Of a DNA stretch of 64,000 nucleotides, positions 26,548 through 35,167 are shown piece after piece. The DNA is taken from positions 186,001 through 250,000 of the forward strand of contig OZ220464.1 in assembly GCA_965115825.1 (NCBI GenBank), given 5' to 3'. Under the pieces are notes generated by a model, which worked only from the letters and a program-made list of their open reading frames with translations, made no database searches and had not been told where the DNA came from. The stretch comes from Bin87 sp965115825 (lineage in GTDB: Bacteria > Chloroflexota > Dehalococcoidia > Lucifugimonadales > UBA3495). Every line of letters begins with the position of its first letter. The stretch's first letter is position 1. A program made the position numbers and the translations under genes.

Positions 26548-27564
26548 TTATGGCCGCGCGTGGGAGGGTTCGCAGATGGTAGCGCCGTGGGCGTCGGCAG
26601 GGTTGGTGGCGCCTGTCGGCTGCAGCCCCGGAGACTCCATTCGGCCCTGGGGAGCGCTCGTATCAGGATTTGATCTAACCTCTATTCCCGGCAGCTTTGC
26701 CAGCCGGGGCACCAGCGTCCACGGCACTGAGGTAATTACGGCGTCAGTCGGCGGTATGGACTTTGTGATATCGCCTTTAAAGTAGGGGCGATAGACGTTC
26801 CAAAGATGATCCACTGTGACGCGATTGTCTTTCAGGAAGCGTAACACCCGGTCGGTGTTGCCGGAGTCTGCCGGGTTCTCGATCATAATTTTCACTGGAA
26901 TGTTACCGTTCGGGTAGCCGAACAGGCTGGCCACGGCTTCTTCTGCGGTAATCAGCCCGGCGTCGTACTCGGAATACACCCCGCTCAGTCTGATACCCAT
27001 GCCTGGATACTGTTGGCTCGGTGTGGAGATTCTGTCCACCCCGCGCATTTCCGACAGCTCGATAATCATGTCCAGCGTAAGCTCAGCCCTAATTAGACCG
27101 CTCTCCGTATCGTCGAAGGCCCAGATCGGGGTAACGCCCTGCTCTTTCAGGTAGCGCATAATGCCTGGGTAGTTATACTCAGGCGGATACAGCGAGCCGA
27201 CGGTACTGATAGACGTCTCAATCAGCTCATCGGCGTCCGAACTGCCTTGGCCCAAGAAAGCCGGCCTTCCTGCCTTGCGCTTGGCAACTTCCCCGGCGAG
27301 GAACGAGTCGAAGGGGCTGTCCTCTCTGACGTATTTGGTGGGCGACGGTGCGGGGGTGTGTGTTGCCGTGGGGGTGGGAGCGTGTGTCGCTGTTGCCGTT
27401 GCCATGGGGGTAGAGGTGTGGGCTGACGTTGCCGGCGAGGTAGGGGCGTTGCTTTGCGTTGGCGGGGGCGCCGGCCGGCAGGCTAGGGCCAGCCCGGTCA
27501 GGATGACCAGCGCGGCGGCGGCGGTGAGGAGTATCAGGGGTAGGGCGTTGCTGCGGTGGGTCAT
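26548..27564 (-). CDS. First lipoprotein of the array, N-terminal domain only with long linker
   Basis: The 338-residue protein is the promoter-proximal copy. Its signal ends LALAC, and its Thr/Pro/Ala linker is the longest of the set (repeated TPTAT and HAPTPT units). The domain is closest to that of the complete protease: both have GSLYPPEYNYPGIMRYLKEQ and YPGMGIRLSGVYSEYDAGL. It ends DAHGATICEPSHARP, with the stop inside the CATAAT of the next promoter. Like its paralogues it has no Asp-His-Ser residues of the protease. It may be the direct donor or recipient of the subtilase's N-terminus. Confidence 0.85.
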   Translation of the reverse strand: MTHRSNALPLILLTAAAALVILTGLALACRPAPPPTQSNAPTSPATSAHTSTPMATATATHAPTPTATHTPAPSPTKYVREDSPFDSFLAGEVAKRKAGRPAFLGQGSSDADELIETSISTVGSLYPPEYNYPGIMRYLKEQGVTPIWAFDDTESGLIRAELTLDMIIELSEMRGVDRISTPSQQYPGMGIRLSGVYSEYDAGLITAEEAVASLFGYPNGNIPVKIMIENPADSGNTDRVLRFLKDNRVTVDHLWNVYRPYFKGDITKSIPPTDAVITSVPWTLVPRLAKLPGIEVRSNPDTSAPQGRMESPGLQPTGATNPADAHGATICEPSHARP

Positions 27565-27761
27565 GTTGAGTAGCCTCCGGCGTCGGGCTGGTCGGGTTGG
27601 GGGTGATCATAGCCGCGCGCGAGGTATCCGCACACTGTGGCGCAACGAGTTAGTCTTAATGTGTGTTGGTATTGTATTGTATCCGCCCAGCCAGACCTAA
27701 CCCCGCCAACCCCTCCCAATCCCGTTCAAACAACCAACGCCCGCCAACGCCCGTCGCGTAT

Positions 27762-27769
27762 GCTACAAT
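27762..27769 (+). promoter_or_regulatory. Likely extended -10 of tRNA-Ala
   Basis: TGCTACAAT (27761-27769) lies 38 bases before the mature tRNA. No -35 of good quality is present at the usual distance. The rest of the 27565-27807 gap shows nothing else clear. Confidence 0.4.
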
Positions 27770-27807
27770 CATTGACGCGGCCTTGCGGCCCAACCGCCAG
27801 GCGACGC

Positions 27808-27883
27808 GGGGGCTTAGCTCAGTCGGGAGAGCGCCTGCTTTGCAAGCAGGAGGTCAGGGGTTCGAATCCCCTAGCCTCCACCA
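27808..27883 (+). tRNA. tRNA-Ala (anticodon UGC)
   Basis: The 76-nt sequence folds as a full cloverleaf. The acceptor stem GGGGGCT pairs with AGCCTCC (one G-U), the D arm is GCTC...GAGC, and the anticodon arm CCTGC-TTTGCAA-GCAGG carries TGC. The T arm AGGGG-TTCGAAT-CCCCT follows, then discriminator A and an encoded CCA. It separates the lipoprotein array from the rightward genes and has no integrase next to it. Confidence 0.98.
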
Positions 27884-27936
27884 CCCGCAACCTTATGCCC
27901 AATGCGCGTACCGCCGTTTTGCTTGGAGGGAGCCCA

Positions 27937-28419
27937 ATGGCCAACAGAACGCCCCGAAAGTCGGCAACATCCGCCGCTGCGACGCCCGATAGCTCCAACC
28001 CCGGCGGCGCGGTAAAGCTCCTCTCCGGCGGCAACCCTCAAATCCCAAAGGGCGACGGCGACGCCCCCGTACAGGCATACATCGCTGCCATGCCCGACTG
28101 GAAAAGCCAGGTCGGACGCCGCCTCGACGACATCATCGCGCGCGCCGTCCCCAACGTCCGCAAAGCCGTCCGCTGGAACTCCCCCTGGTACGGCGTCGAC
28201 GGCCAGGGCTGGTTCGTCAGCTACCACGTTTTCACCCGTTACGTAAAAGTAACCTTCCTCAATGGCGCCGCGCTCAGCCCCGTCCCTCCCGGCGCCGGCA
28301 AAGACCCCGACTCCCGCTGGGTGGACATCTACGAAGACGCCCTCGACGAAGCCCAGATGACCGAGTGGATTCGCCAGGCCGCCGCCCTTCCCGGCTGGCG
28401 CGGCTTCGATACCCTCTGA
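27937..28419 (+). CDS. DUF1801-family (YdhG-like) small protein
   Basis: The 160-residue protein starts at ATG 27937, eight bases after GGAGG; the longer frame runs back through the tRNA. After a low-complexity N-terminal 50 residues it has the DUF1801 core: VQAYIAAMPDWKSQVGRRLDDIIARAVPNVRKAVRWNSPWYG with GWFVSYHVFTRYVKVTFLNGAAL. The fold resembles frataxin-like iron chaperones, but the role of this family is not settled. It is followed after 78 bases by the next rightward gene. Confidence 0.8.
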   Translation: MANRTPRKSATSAAATPDSSNPGGAVKLLSGGNPQIPKGDGDAPVQAYIAAMPDWKSQVGRRLDDIIARAVPNVRKAVRWNSPWYGVDGQGWFVSYHVFTRYVKVTFLNGAALSPVPPGAGKDPDSRWVDIYEDALDEAQMTEWIRQAAALPGWRGFDTL

Positions 28420-28497
28420 ACTCCAACCCGGAAATCCCGTCCGCCATCCCGACGCCAAGCCAACCCTCCAACCCATCCAACCTGAGGAAACCCCTTT

Positions 28498-29382
28498 ATG
28501 CCTATCAGCTCCGTAGCAATCTTAAGCCCCGGCGACATGGGCCACGCCGTCGGCCAGCGCCTCCGCGAGCGCGAACTCGACGTTGTCACTTGCCTGGCCG
28601 GACGCAGCCAACGAACCCGCGCCCTGGCCGAACAGGCCGGTATCCGCAACGTCCCCACTATGGAAGAGCTGGTCCGGCAGTCAGACCTCATAATGTCCAT
28701 GACCGTGTCCGCCGCCGTCCCCGGCCTGTGCCGGCAGGTCGCCGATGCAATCGCCGCCGTCGGCGTCCGCCCCCTGTTCGCGGAATGTAACGCCGTCTCC
28801 CCCCGGCTGGCGCAGGAACTCGAGCCGGTTATCGCCAACGCCGGCGGCCGCTTTGTCGATGCCTCCATCATCGGCGGCCCGCCCCGTCCCGGTTACAGCC
28901 CTCACTTCTACGCTTCCGGCCCCCACGCTGCCGAGTTTGCGCAGCTCAACGACTTCGGCCTCACCGTGCTGCAACTGGACGGCGGAGTCGGCCAGGCCTC
29001 CGGCATCAAAATGTGCTACGCCGCCATGACCAAAGGCTCCTGGGCCTTATACTCCCAGCTGCTCATCGCCGCCGAGCTCCTGGGCCTCACCGAGCCCCTA
29101 CTGGCCGAGTTCCAATCCGGCCAGCAGTCCGTCCTCCAACGCATGGAGCGCAACCTCCCCACCGTGCCGCCCCGCGCCCGCCGCTGGGTCAGCGAAATGG
29201 AAGAGATTCGCGACACCTTTACCCATTTGGGCCTGTCTCCCCATCTTTTCGAGGGCGTCGCCGATATGTACCGCTTCATCGGCGACACCCCTCTGGGCGA
29301 TGAACATCCGGAAACCAGAGACCCCAACCGCACTTTTACCGATACCATCCGCCAGCTGGCCCAGCGGCTGCCCCCGCCATGA
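28498..29382 (+). CDS. 6-phosphogluconate dehydrogenase-like NAD(P) oxidoreductase with DUF1932 domain
   Basis: The 294-residue protein has an N-terminal Rossmann domain (VAILSPGDMGHAVGQRLRERE), a CNAVSP segment and an all-helical C-terminal DUF1932 domain starting near KMCYAAMTKGSWAL. The Lys in SGIKMCYAA matches the catalytic Lys of beta-hydroxyacid dehydrogenases. It probably oxidises a small 3-hydroxy acid or reduces a related compound with NAD(P). Start ATG 28498 follows TGAGGAAA. Its stop overlaps the next start by ATGA, which indicates coupling with the transporter gene. Confidence 0.83.
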   Translation: MPISSVAILSPGDMGHAVGQRLRERELDVVTCLAGRSQRTRALAEQAGIRNVPTMEELVRQSDLIMSMTVSAAVPGLCRQVADAIAAVGVRPLFAECNAVSPRLAQELEPVIANAGGRFVDASIIGGPPRPGYSPHFYASGPHAAEFAQLNDFGLTVLQLDGGVGQASGIKMCYAAMTKGSWALYSQLLIAAELLGLTEPLLAEFQSGQQSVLQRMERNLPTVPPRARRWVSEMEEIRDTFTHLGLSPHLFEGVADMYRFIGDTPLGDEHPETRDPNRTFTDTIRQLAQRLPPP

Positions 29383-30131
29383 ACTCCACCGAAGGCTCCG
29401 GTACACCTCCCCTGCCGGGCGGCGCCCCGCCAAACGGCCATACCCTCCGCAAAACGGCGCTCATCCTGGTGTCCGTTGGCTTGTTGTGGAACCTGGCGGA
29501 GGCCGGCCTTGCTTTCTGGGTCGGCCTCCAATCCGCCAGCGTCTCCCTACTGGCTTACGGCCTCGACAGCGTGGTGGAGCTTTTCGCCGGCGGCGTACTG
29601 CTCTGGCGCTTGAGCATCGCCGGCGAGGGTGATAACGAACCTGCGGCGGAGCGACGCGCGCGTCGGCTCATCGGCTTCACTTTCTTCCTCCTGGCCGGGT
29701 ACGTTGCCCTCCATTCCGTAGCCAGCCTCGTCGGATGGTTCCCCCGGCCCGAGCCCAGCCTGGCCGGCGTCGCAATTGTAGTAGCCAGCGCCGTAGTCAT
29801 GACCGCCCTCTACGTAAGCAAAATGCGCATCGCCTCCCGTATGCAGTCGCGATCCTTGCGCGCCGAAGCCATCGCAAGCCTCTTCTGCGACCTGCAAGAC
29901 GTTGCCGTGCTCATCGGCCTCGCCTTCAACGTCCTCCTCTCCTGGTGGTGGGCCGACCCGGTAGCCGCTTTGGCTCTGCTCCCTTTCTTCATCAAGGAAG
30001 GCCTGGAGAACTTCGAGAGCCACGAGCATGAACATGAAGATGACAACGAACGCGCCGCCCCGCGCGTGTGCTTCTGCTTCGGCTGCTGTTATGGCCTGCG
30101 CGCCTGCGCAACGGTCTGCTGCCACGCCTAG
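29379..30131 (+). CDS. Cation-diffusion-facilitator-like membrane protein with Cys-rich tail
   Basis: The 250-residue protein overlaps the previous stop by ATGA. It has about five to six membrane helices. AYGLDSVVELFAGGVLLWR and RAEAIASLFCDLQDVAVLIGL are the two metal-site helices of CDF-like cation transporters, with WWWADPVAALALLP after them. Instead of the usual cytoplasmic metal-binding domain it ends in HEHEHEDDNE and a 22-residue tail with seven Cys. This would bind soft metals. CDF proteins export divalent metals by proton antiport. The metal here is not known. Confidence 0.8.
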   Translation: MNSTEGSGTPPLPGGAPPNGHTLRKTALILVSVGLLWNLAEAGLAFWVGLQSASVSLLAYGLDSVVELFAGGVLLWRLSIAGEGDNEPAAERRARRLIGFTFFLLAGYVALHSVASLVGWFPRPEPSLAGVAIVVASAVVMTALYVSKMRIASRMQSRSLRAEAIASLFCDLQDVAVLIGLAFNVLLSWWWADPVAALALLPFFIKEGLENFESHEHEHEDDNERAAPRVCFCFGCCYGLRACATVCCHA

Positions 30132-30140
30132 CCGGCCCTA

Positions 30141-31043
30141 CTAGCCATCCAGCAGCGCCAGCGCGTCCTCCAGCGAAACGCTTTCCCGGTCAAAGTACAC
30201 CTCGGCGGTAGTAAAACTCAGCCAGCCTTTCCCACTGGACACGAAAGAACCGGACACCGGCTTCGCTTCGGAATAATCCCGCCCCACCGCGAATTTCAGG
30301 TAGTCGGCCCCCTCCGGCGCCGCCATCCCCCGCGTCGGGTCGGCCGGCAGCCATCCCTGCTCCGGGTGCAGGTATTCCAGCCAGGCATGCGTCTCCCCTG
30401 GCTGCCGCGTGAGCAGCCCGCTGGCGTATCGCGCCGGCACTCCCCTCACCCGCAGCATCGCCAGCCCCAGGTGCGTCATATCCTGGCATACTCCGCTCAT
30501 TGCCGCCAGCACGTCGGCAGCCTTGGTGTTCACCGACGTGTCGCCCCGCCGATACCGGATGTTATCGTGAATCCAGCTCACCACCCGCTCCACGGTTTCC
30601 AGCAGCGTCTCAGCGTCGCCGGCCGTCTCCCATGCCGCCTCCCGGACGCTTTCCGGGTCCACCAGATGCGAGGCGGTCAGAAACTCCTGCGCCTCCACCC
30701 CGTAGGCTAGCGCGTCCAGCGACGCATCCTCAACCTCCGGCGCGCCTCCGCTCAGCCACGCTTGCCCCGTCGCCGCTATGATCAGCTCCCGATGCGGCGA
30801 CGCGATCCTTATCCGGTTGACCACATTCCCCAGACGGTCGCGGTAGGTTGCCTTCCGCCCCGCCGGTATCGTCTCCACTTCGCCGCCGCCGTAGCCCGGC
30901 GTCCGATGCCCGGCGTCGTAAGGGCACAGCAGCAAAACGTTGTCGTTCTGCGCCACAACGTCGGAATAAGCATACCTGGCTACGTAGGCGTAATGCGCCG
31001 GTATCGCGCCGCCCGCCGCCGGGCCACCCATATCAACCTGCAT
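30141..31043 (-). CDS. Transglutaminase-like cysteine protease-fold protein
   Basis: About 300 residues with the bacterial transglutaminase N-terminal beta domain (HYAYVARYAYSDVVAQNDNVLLLCP) followed by the core with Cys in SGVCQDMTHLGLAMLR, His in GETHAWLEYL and Asp in PADPTRG, a complete triad. Family members act as peptidases or cross-linkers on unknown substrates. The start is uncertain: ATG 31043 is only three bases after GGAGGG, and ATG 31031 is about 13 bases after it. It faces the divergent regulator at 31243 and converges with the CDF-like gene, nine bases away. Confidence 0.86.
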   Translation of the reverse strand: MQVDMGGPAAGGAIPAHYAYVARYAYSDVVAQNDNVLLLCPYDAGHRTPGYGGGEVETIPAGRKATYRDRLGNVVNRIRIASPHRELIIAATGQAWLSGGAPEVEDASLDALAYGVEAQEFLTASHLVDPESVREAAWETAGDAETLLETVERVVSWIHDNIRYRRGDTSVNTKAADVLAAMSGVCQDMTHLGLAMLRVRGVPARYASGLLTRQPGETHAWLEYLHPEQGWLPADPTRGMAAPEGADYLKFAVGRDYSEAKPVSGSFVSSGKGWLSFTTAEVYFDRESVSLEDALALLDG

Positions 31044-31202
31044 AACCCTCCTGTCCACTGCGCCCCGTCTGATGCGTCCCCCGTACAATGTCTCCCCTGT
31101 CCAATAACATGCCGACGCCCGCTCCCATGCCGGTCGCCGGGGCAAAACTCAACTTTATGGTTCAGCCCTCCTTTCGTCAATCGGCAATTTGTAACAAAAC
31201 CG

Positions 31203-31226
31203 TAACGGGTTCGTAATTCCCCGTTA
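31203..31226. promoter_or_regulatory. Inverted repeat in front of a winged-helix regulator
   Basis: TAACGGG (31203-31209) and CCCGTTA (31220-31226) are perfect 7-bp arms with a 10-bp gap, 17 bases before the regulator's ATG and within the divergent intergenic region. They could be an autoregulatory operator. No T-run follows. Confidence 0.4.
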
Positions 31227-31242
31227 ATCCGCTGACGGCAGT

Positions 31243-32049
31243 ATGCAAGGCATGACAGTCTCCGCTCACAACCTCCCGGATCCCTCCGTCCCCCGCCCCA
31301 GGGCGCAATCTTCCGCGTACACCGCAGGAGCTGGCAGACCCTCGGCTTCCCCCGCCGCCCACCCGGCCCGCGTTCTCCTCCTCGGCGCCGGCTGGGAGAG
31401 CATGGACGGCGCCTTGGCCGCGGCAGCCGACAGCGGCGCCGTGATTTTCATGGGCCCTGAACCTGCCTACCACCGCGCCGTTGCCTCCGCCGGCGACGGT
31501 CAAGCCCCCAGCGTGCTGCTGATGTCGCCGGACGCGCGCCTCCGCGCCTCCGACCTCAACGGCGATGCAGCCGCTCCGCCAATCCTGCGGTGCATCCCCG
31601 GCACAGAACTGGACGCTCCCGACCTCTATCACGACGCTGACGATTTCGTCGCCGTCCCCTGTCCTCCCGCCGAGCTGATTAAACGCATCCTGCGGCTTGC
31701 CCGCCGCCGCCAGTCCGCCACTTCCCAGGCCGAACTAATCCGCGTCGGCGACATCACGCTCAACCCGGCCACCTATCAGGTAACCGCCGGCGGCCGTCCC
31801 ATAGATTTGGCGTGGCTGGAGTTCCAGCTGCTGCTTTTCCTGATGCAGAACGTAGGCAAAGTCTTCACCCGCGACCACCTCCTCGCCAGCGTCTGGGGCG
31901 TGGCCAACATCGGCGGCACCCGCACCGTGGACGTTCACATCCGCCGATTGCGCTACAAGCTGGAAACCGACCACGCAACCTACTTCCGCACCGTAAAAAA
32001 CGTAGGCTACGGCATGATGAACCCTCTCCCGCCGCCAGCTCAGCCGTAA
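31243..32049 (+). CDS. OmpR/PhoB-type winged-helix regulator with a degenerate receiver
   Basis: The 268-residue protein has a C-terminal winged-helix DNA-binding domain of about 95 residues (VGDITLNPATYQVTAGG, LTAREFELL-like IDLAWLEFQLLLFL, RTVDVHIRRLRYKLE, FRTVKNVGYGM). The N-terminal part keeps the length and the C-terminal helix of a receiver (DADDFVAVPCPPAELIKRIL) but I find no phospho-acceptor Asp in the usual strand context. No histidine kinase gene is near. It probably responds to a ligand or protein rather than phosphorylation. Start is ATG 31243 or ATG 31252. Confidence 0.83.
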   Translation: MQGMTVSAHNLPDPSVPRPRAQSSAYTAGAGRPSASPAAHPARVLLLGAGWESMDGALAAAADSGAVIFMGPEPAYHRAVASAGDGQAPSVLLMSPDARLRASDLNGDAAAPPILRCIPGTELDAPDLYHDADDFVAVPCPPAELIKRILRLARRRQSATSQAELIRVGDITLNPATYQVTAGGRPIDLAWLEFQLLLFLMQNVGKVFTRDHLLASVWGVANIGGTRTVDVHIRRLRYKLETDHATYFRTVKNVGYGMMNPLPPPAQP

Positions 32050-32056
32050 GCGCCGC

Positions 32057-32090
32057 AAAAACGTAGGGGCGAATAACCGTCCGCCCCTAC
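32057..32090 (-). terminator. Rho-independent terminator for the P450 gene
   Basis: On the minus strand GTAGGGGCG (32090-32082) pairs with CGCCCCTAC (32071-32063) over a 10-nt loop. GTTTTT at 32062-32057 then follows. It lies between the convergent regulator and P450 genes. Confidence 0.75.
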
Positions 32091-32116
32091 TGCATCGCTG
32101 CGCTGTCAACGCTCGG

Positions 32117-33346
32117 CTACCACTCCACCGGCAAGCTCACCACCCCGCGGATGTTCAGCAGATTGTGGTATTCCAGCTGCTCCGGGTCGCTGGCGAACTT
32201 GAACGGCGGGAACTTGCGCGTCAGCGCGCGGAACGCCTCCTGGCCTTCCAGCCGCGCCAGGTTCGCCCCCAGGCAGTGGTGAATGCCCCCGCCAAACGCC
32301 ACGTGCGGGTTCGGATACCGCGTGATGTCCACGTCCTCCGGATGCTCAAACGCTATCGGGTCCCGGTTGGCCGCATTGATAATCACCATCACCTTCTCCC
32401 CCTCCCGAATCTTCTGGCCTCCCAGTTCAATGTCATCCAGTGCGATGCGCGGCGCCCGCTTCACCGGCGAATCGTAGCGCAGCAACTCCTCGGTGGCCCG
32501 CACCAGCAGGCTGTCGTCCTCTTTCAGCATATTCCACTGCTCCGGATTCCTCATCAGCGCCATCGTCCCGTTCCCTACCAGGTTGATGGTAGTCTGGTGG
32601 CCCGCGATAAGCAGCAGCAGCGTGTTGCCCAGCACTTCCTCCCGGCTCAGCTCACCTTCCCGCTCTCCGATGGCCAACACCGACAGCAAATCATCCGACG
32701 GTTCGCTCACCCGCCGCTCCACCAGCGGGTTCACGTAGTCGTTCAGCGTGGTAATGGCTTCGTGCACCCGAGTATGCCGGTCGGGGCTTTCCTGGTCCAG
32801 CGACAATAGCTGCCGCGACAGCGTGCGGATAAACTCCCGGTCTTCGCCCGGCATCCCCAGCCAGTTGGCAATCACCAGCACCGGCATCGCGTTGGCAAAG
32901 TCCCGTAGTACGTCCATCTCCCCGCTTTCGGCGTCAAAATCCCGCAGCAGATCCTGGATGATGTCCTGCACCATAGTGCGGAAGCGGTTGTCAATGTACT
33001 TCGGATTGAATACCGGGTGCACTGCCCGCCGCATCCGCAGGTGGTCCGGCCGGTCCCGTCGGATGAACCAGTTGTTCATGTAGTCCAGGTTGAACTTGTA
33101 CTTCGGAAAATCCTCTTCGGAGATCGGCGGACTGGGCGGCTTCTCATCCCGCAGGAACACCTCGGAAGAAAAATACTCCGGGTGCCGCAGTGCCCACACC
33201 ACCGCTTGATACGACGTAACCACCCACGTGTCAAACTTCGCGTTCCAATATACCGGCGCCTCCTCCCGCAGCATCGCGTAGTACGGATATGGGTTGCGCA
33301 GGTTCTCCGGAGAGAGCAACTCGTCGTGAATCCAGTCTTTCAACAT
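32117..33346 (-). CDS. Cytochrome P450
   Basis: The 409-residue soluble bacterial-class P450 starts at ATG 33346, eight bases after GAGG. It has the I-helix LLIAGHQTTINL (oxygen activation; His replaces the usual acidic residue before the Thr pair), the K-helix ExxR in EELLRYDSP, and the heme loop FGGGIHHCLGANLAR with Cys as the iron ligand. It would use a ferredoxin/reductase pair that is not encoded here. The substrate is unknown; relatives hydroxylate fatty acids, terpenes and xenobiotics. It lies downstream of the LRR gene on the same strand, 93 bases apart. Confidence 0.93.
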   Translation of the reverse strand: MLKDWIHDELLSPENLRNPYPYYAMLREEAPVYWNAKFDTWVVTSYQAVVWALRHPEYFSSEVFLRDEKPPSPPISEEDFPKYKFNLDYMNNWFIRRDRPDHLRMRRAVHPVFNPKYIDNRFRTMVQDIIQDLLRDFDAESGEMDVLRDFANAMPVLVIANWLGMPGEDREFIRTLSRQLLSLDQESPDRHTRVHEAITTLNDYVNPLVERRVSEPSDDLLSVLAIGEREGELSREEVLGNTLLLLIAGHQTTINLVGNGTMALMRNPEQWNMLKEDDSLLVRATEELLRYDSPVKRAPRIALDDIELGGQKIREGEKVMVIINAANRDPIAFEHPEDVDITRYPNPHVAFGGGIHHCLGANLARLEGQEAFRALTRKFPPFKFASDPEQLEYHNLLNIRGVVSLPVEW

Positions 33347-33439
33347 CGCAAAACCTCGCCGACAAAGATAAATTTGCCCCAATGTAGCCGACAAACTCCG
33401 CCGCCGTCAACCGCTCCCAGGAACCCCGACGCCGCCATG

Positions 33440-35167
33440 CTAGCAGTACGGCCGCCCTACGTAGGATATGTCGTTATTCGCGACGTTGCGCAATGCGGCC
33501 GGCACGCAATCCTCAAATCGGTTATTGCCCCCGCTGCCTTGGATATACAACTCTTCCAAGTTCACGAGGTTCCCCAGTTCCGCCGGTATCCGGCCACTCA
33601 AACGATTATTCCGAAGGTGCAACTTTTTCAGTTTGACCAGGTTCCCCAGCGTCGTCGGTATCTCACCTTCTAACTGGTTGGCGTCGAGCCACAGCTCTTC
33701 CAGGTTGCGGAGGTTCCCTATGCTCTCCGGTATCCTGCCTGATAGGTCATTATCGCCGAGCCACAACTTTTCCATGTTGCGCAGGTCGCCCAGTTCCTCC
33801 GGCAGCTCGCCTTCCAGATCCTCGTTCGCGAGGAATAGATCAGTGACGCAACCATTGCCATCGGTGTCGAGGACCCCGCTCCACCTACCCAGTGGCATTG
33901 CACTCAGCCAAAAATAGTTGTTTTTCCAGTTCGGCCCGTCGGTAGCGTGGTAAAGCGCCTCCAGCGCAGCCCGGTCCCGGGCGACGCAATCAACGGACAC
34001 CGGCGAGGGCCCCGGCGTGAGCGTCGGTGTTGGCGTGCGTGTTGCAGTAGCCGTCGGCGTGAGCGTGAGCGTAGGTGTTGGAGTGGCGGTAGCTGTCGGA
34101 GTGAGCGTAGGCGTAGGTGTTGGCGTGCGTGTTATCGTCGGTGTTGGCGTGCGCGTGGCAGTGGCCGTCGGAGTGAGCGTAGGTGTTGGAGTGGCCGTAG
34201 CTGCAGCCGTCGGCGCAAGCGTCGGCGTAGGCGTCGGTGTGGCCGTAGGCGTAGCGGTAGCCGTCGGCCTCCCCGGCAGCGTTGGCCTCAACGTACGCGT
34301 AGGCGTAGGTGTGGCAGTAGCCGTAGCCGTCCCCGTCAGCGTAGGCCTCGGCGTAGGCGTGCTTGTTGGCGTAAGCGTAGCGGTAGGCGTAGGCCCGCGT
34401 GTCGGCGTAGCCGTCGGCGCCCCCGGCAGAGTTGGCCTCAACGTAGGCGTAGGTGTGGCAGTAGCCGTAGCCGTCCCTGGCAGAGTTGGCCCCAGCGTAG
34501 GCGTAGGCGTCGCCGTAGCTGTCGCCGTTGGCGTGAGAGTTTCCATCCCCGGCAGAGGAGTTGGCGGCGGCGTAGCCGTGGCTGTCGCCGTCCCTGACAG
34601 CGTAGGTACGAAGATAGCCGTCACTCCAACGGTTTGTGGCGCCGTCGTCAGCGCAACCGTAGCGCCAGCGCTAGCGGTTGCCGTTGGAGTCGGTGACACT
34701 GGCGTAACCGTGGCGCCAGCGGTTGCCGCCGGCGCCGGGGACGCCGGAGTAGCCGTCGCGCCAACGGTTTGTGGCGCCGTTGTCAGCGCAACCGTCGCTC
34801 TAGTGCTAGCGGTTGCCGTTGGCGCCGGGGACACTGGCGTAGCCGTAGCGCCAGCGATTGCCGCCGGCGCCGTAGGCGTAGCTGTCTGAACCTCCGCTAA
34901 TAGGAGATTGCCAAATGCCCCGACCGGCTGACGCTCCTCCTGACAGTTAGCCAGCAGGTACGCGACCAATCCCGCCAACAGCAGTAAAAGCAGCCCAACG
35001 AGTAAGATTCTCAGCCACCCCGGAACGCGCCGGCCCCGACCACCGCCATCGCCGTCCGCCCGGTCATCGCCGCCATCAGCGCCGCCCGCCCCGCCATCGA
35101 CGTCGCCAGGCGCCTGGCGGTCGCGCTCCTCATCGCGCTTATCGTATGTAATCCAGTACCGTATCAC
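33440..35167 (-). CDS. Membrane-anchored leucine-rich-repeat protein with long Thr/Pro stalk
   Basis: The 575-residue protein has a charged Asp/Gly/Arg-rich cytoplasmic N-terminus (1-50), one transmembrane helix (about 51-73, WLRILLVGLLLLLLAGLVAYLL), and a stalk of about 270 residues made almost wholly of Thr, Pro and Ala (34.0-34.9 kb). An LRRNT-like cap (ALEALYHATDGPNWKNN) and five or so plant-type LRRs (GxIPxxLGNLxxLxxLxLxxNxLxG) follow. A Cys pair closes the end. The LRR head is held far outside the cell, so it likely binds a protein or glycan. No enzymatic motif. Confidence 0.86.
   Translation of the reverse strand: MIRYWITYDKRDEERDRQAPGDVDGGAGGADGGDDRADGDGGGRGRRVPGWLRILLVGLLLLLLAGLVAYLLANCQEERQPVGAFGNLLLAEVQTATPTAPAAIAGATATPVSPAPTATASTRATVALTTAPQTVGATATPASPAPAATAGATVTPVSPTPTATASAGATVALTTAPQTVGVTAIFVPTLSGTATATATPPPTPLPGMETLTPTATATATPTPTLGPTLPGTATATATPTPTLRPTLPGAPTATPTRGPTPTATLTPTSTPTPRPTLTGTATATATPTPTRTLRPTLPGRPTATATPTATPTPTPTLAPTAAATATPTPTLTPTATATRTPTPTITRTPTPTPTLTPTATATPTPTLTLTPTATATRTPTPTLTPGPSPVSVDCVARDRAALEALYHATDGPNWKNNYFWLSAMPLGRWSGVLDTDGNGCVTDLFLANEDLEGELPEELGDLRNMEKLWLGDNDLSGRIPESIGNLRNLEELWLDANQLEGEIPTTLGNLVKLKKLHLRNNRLSGRIPAELGNLVNLEELYIQGSGGNNRFEDCVPAALRNVANNDISYVGRPYC

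Noticed and set aside
19806..27564. Integron gene-cassette array
   Set aside because: Genes are full-size with their own promoters, no integrase is near, and the shared ends lack the attC core-site structure.
27565..27883. tRNA-Ala as attachment site of the lipoprotein array
   Set aside because: The tRNA 3' end points away from the array, there is no repeated 3' tRNA piece and no integrase.
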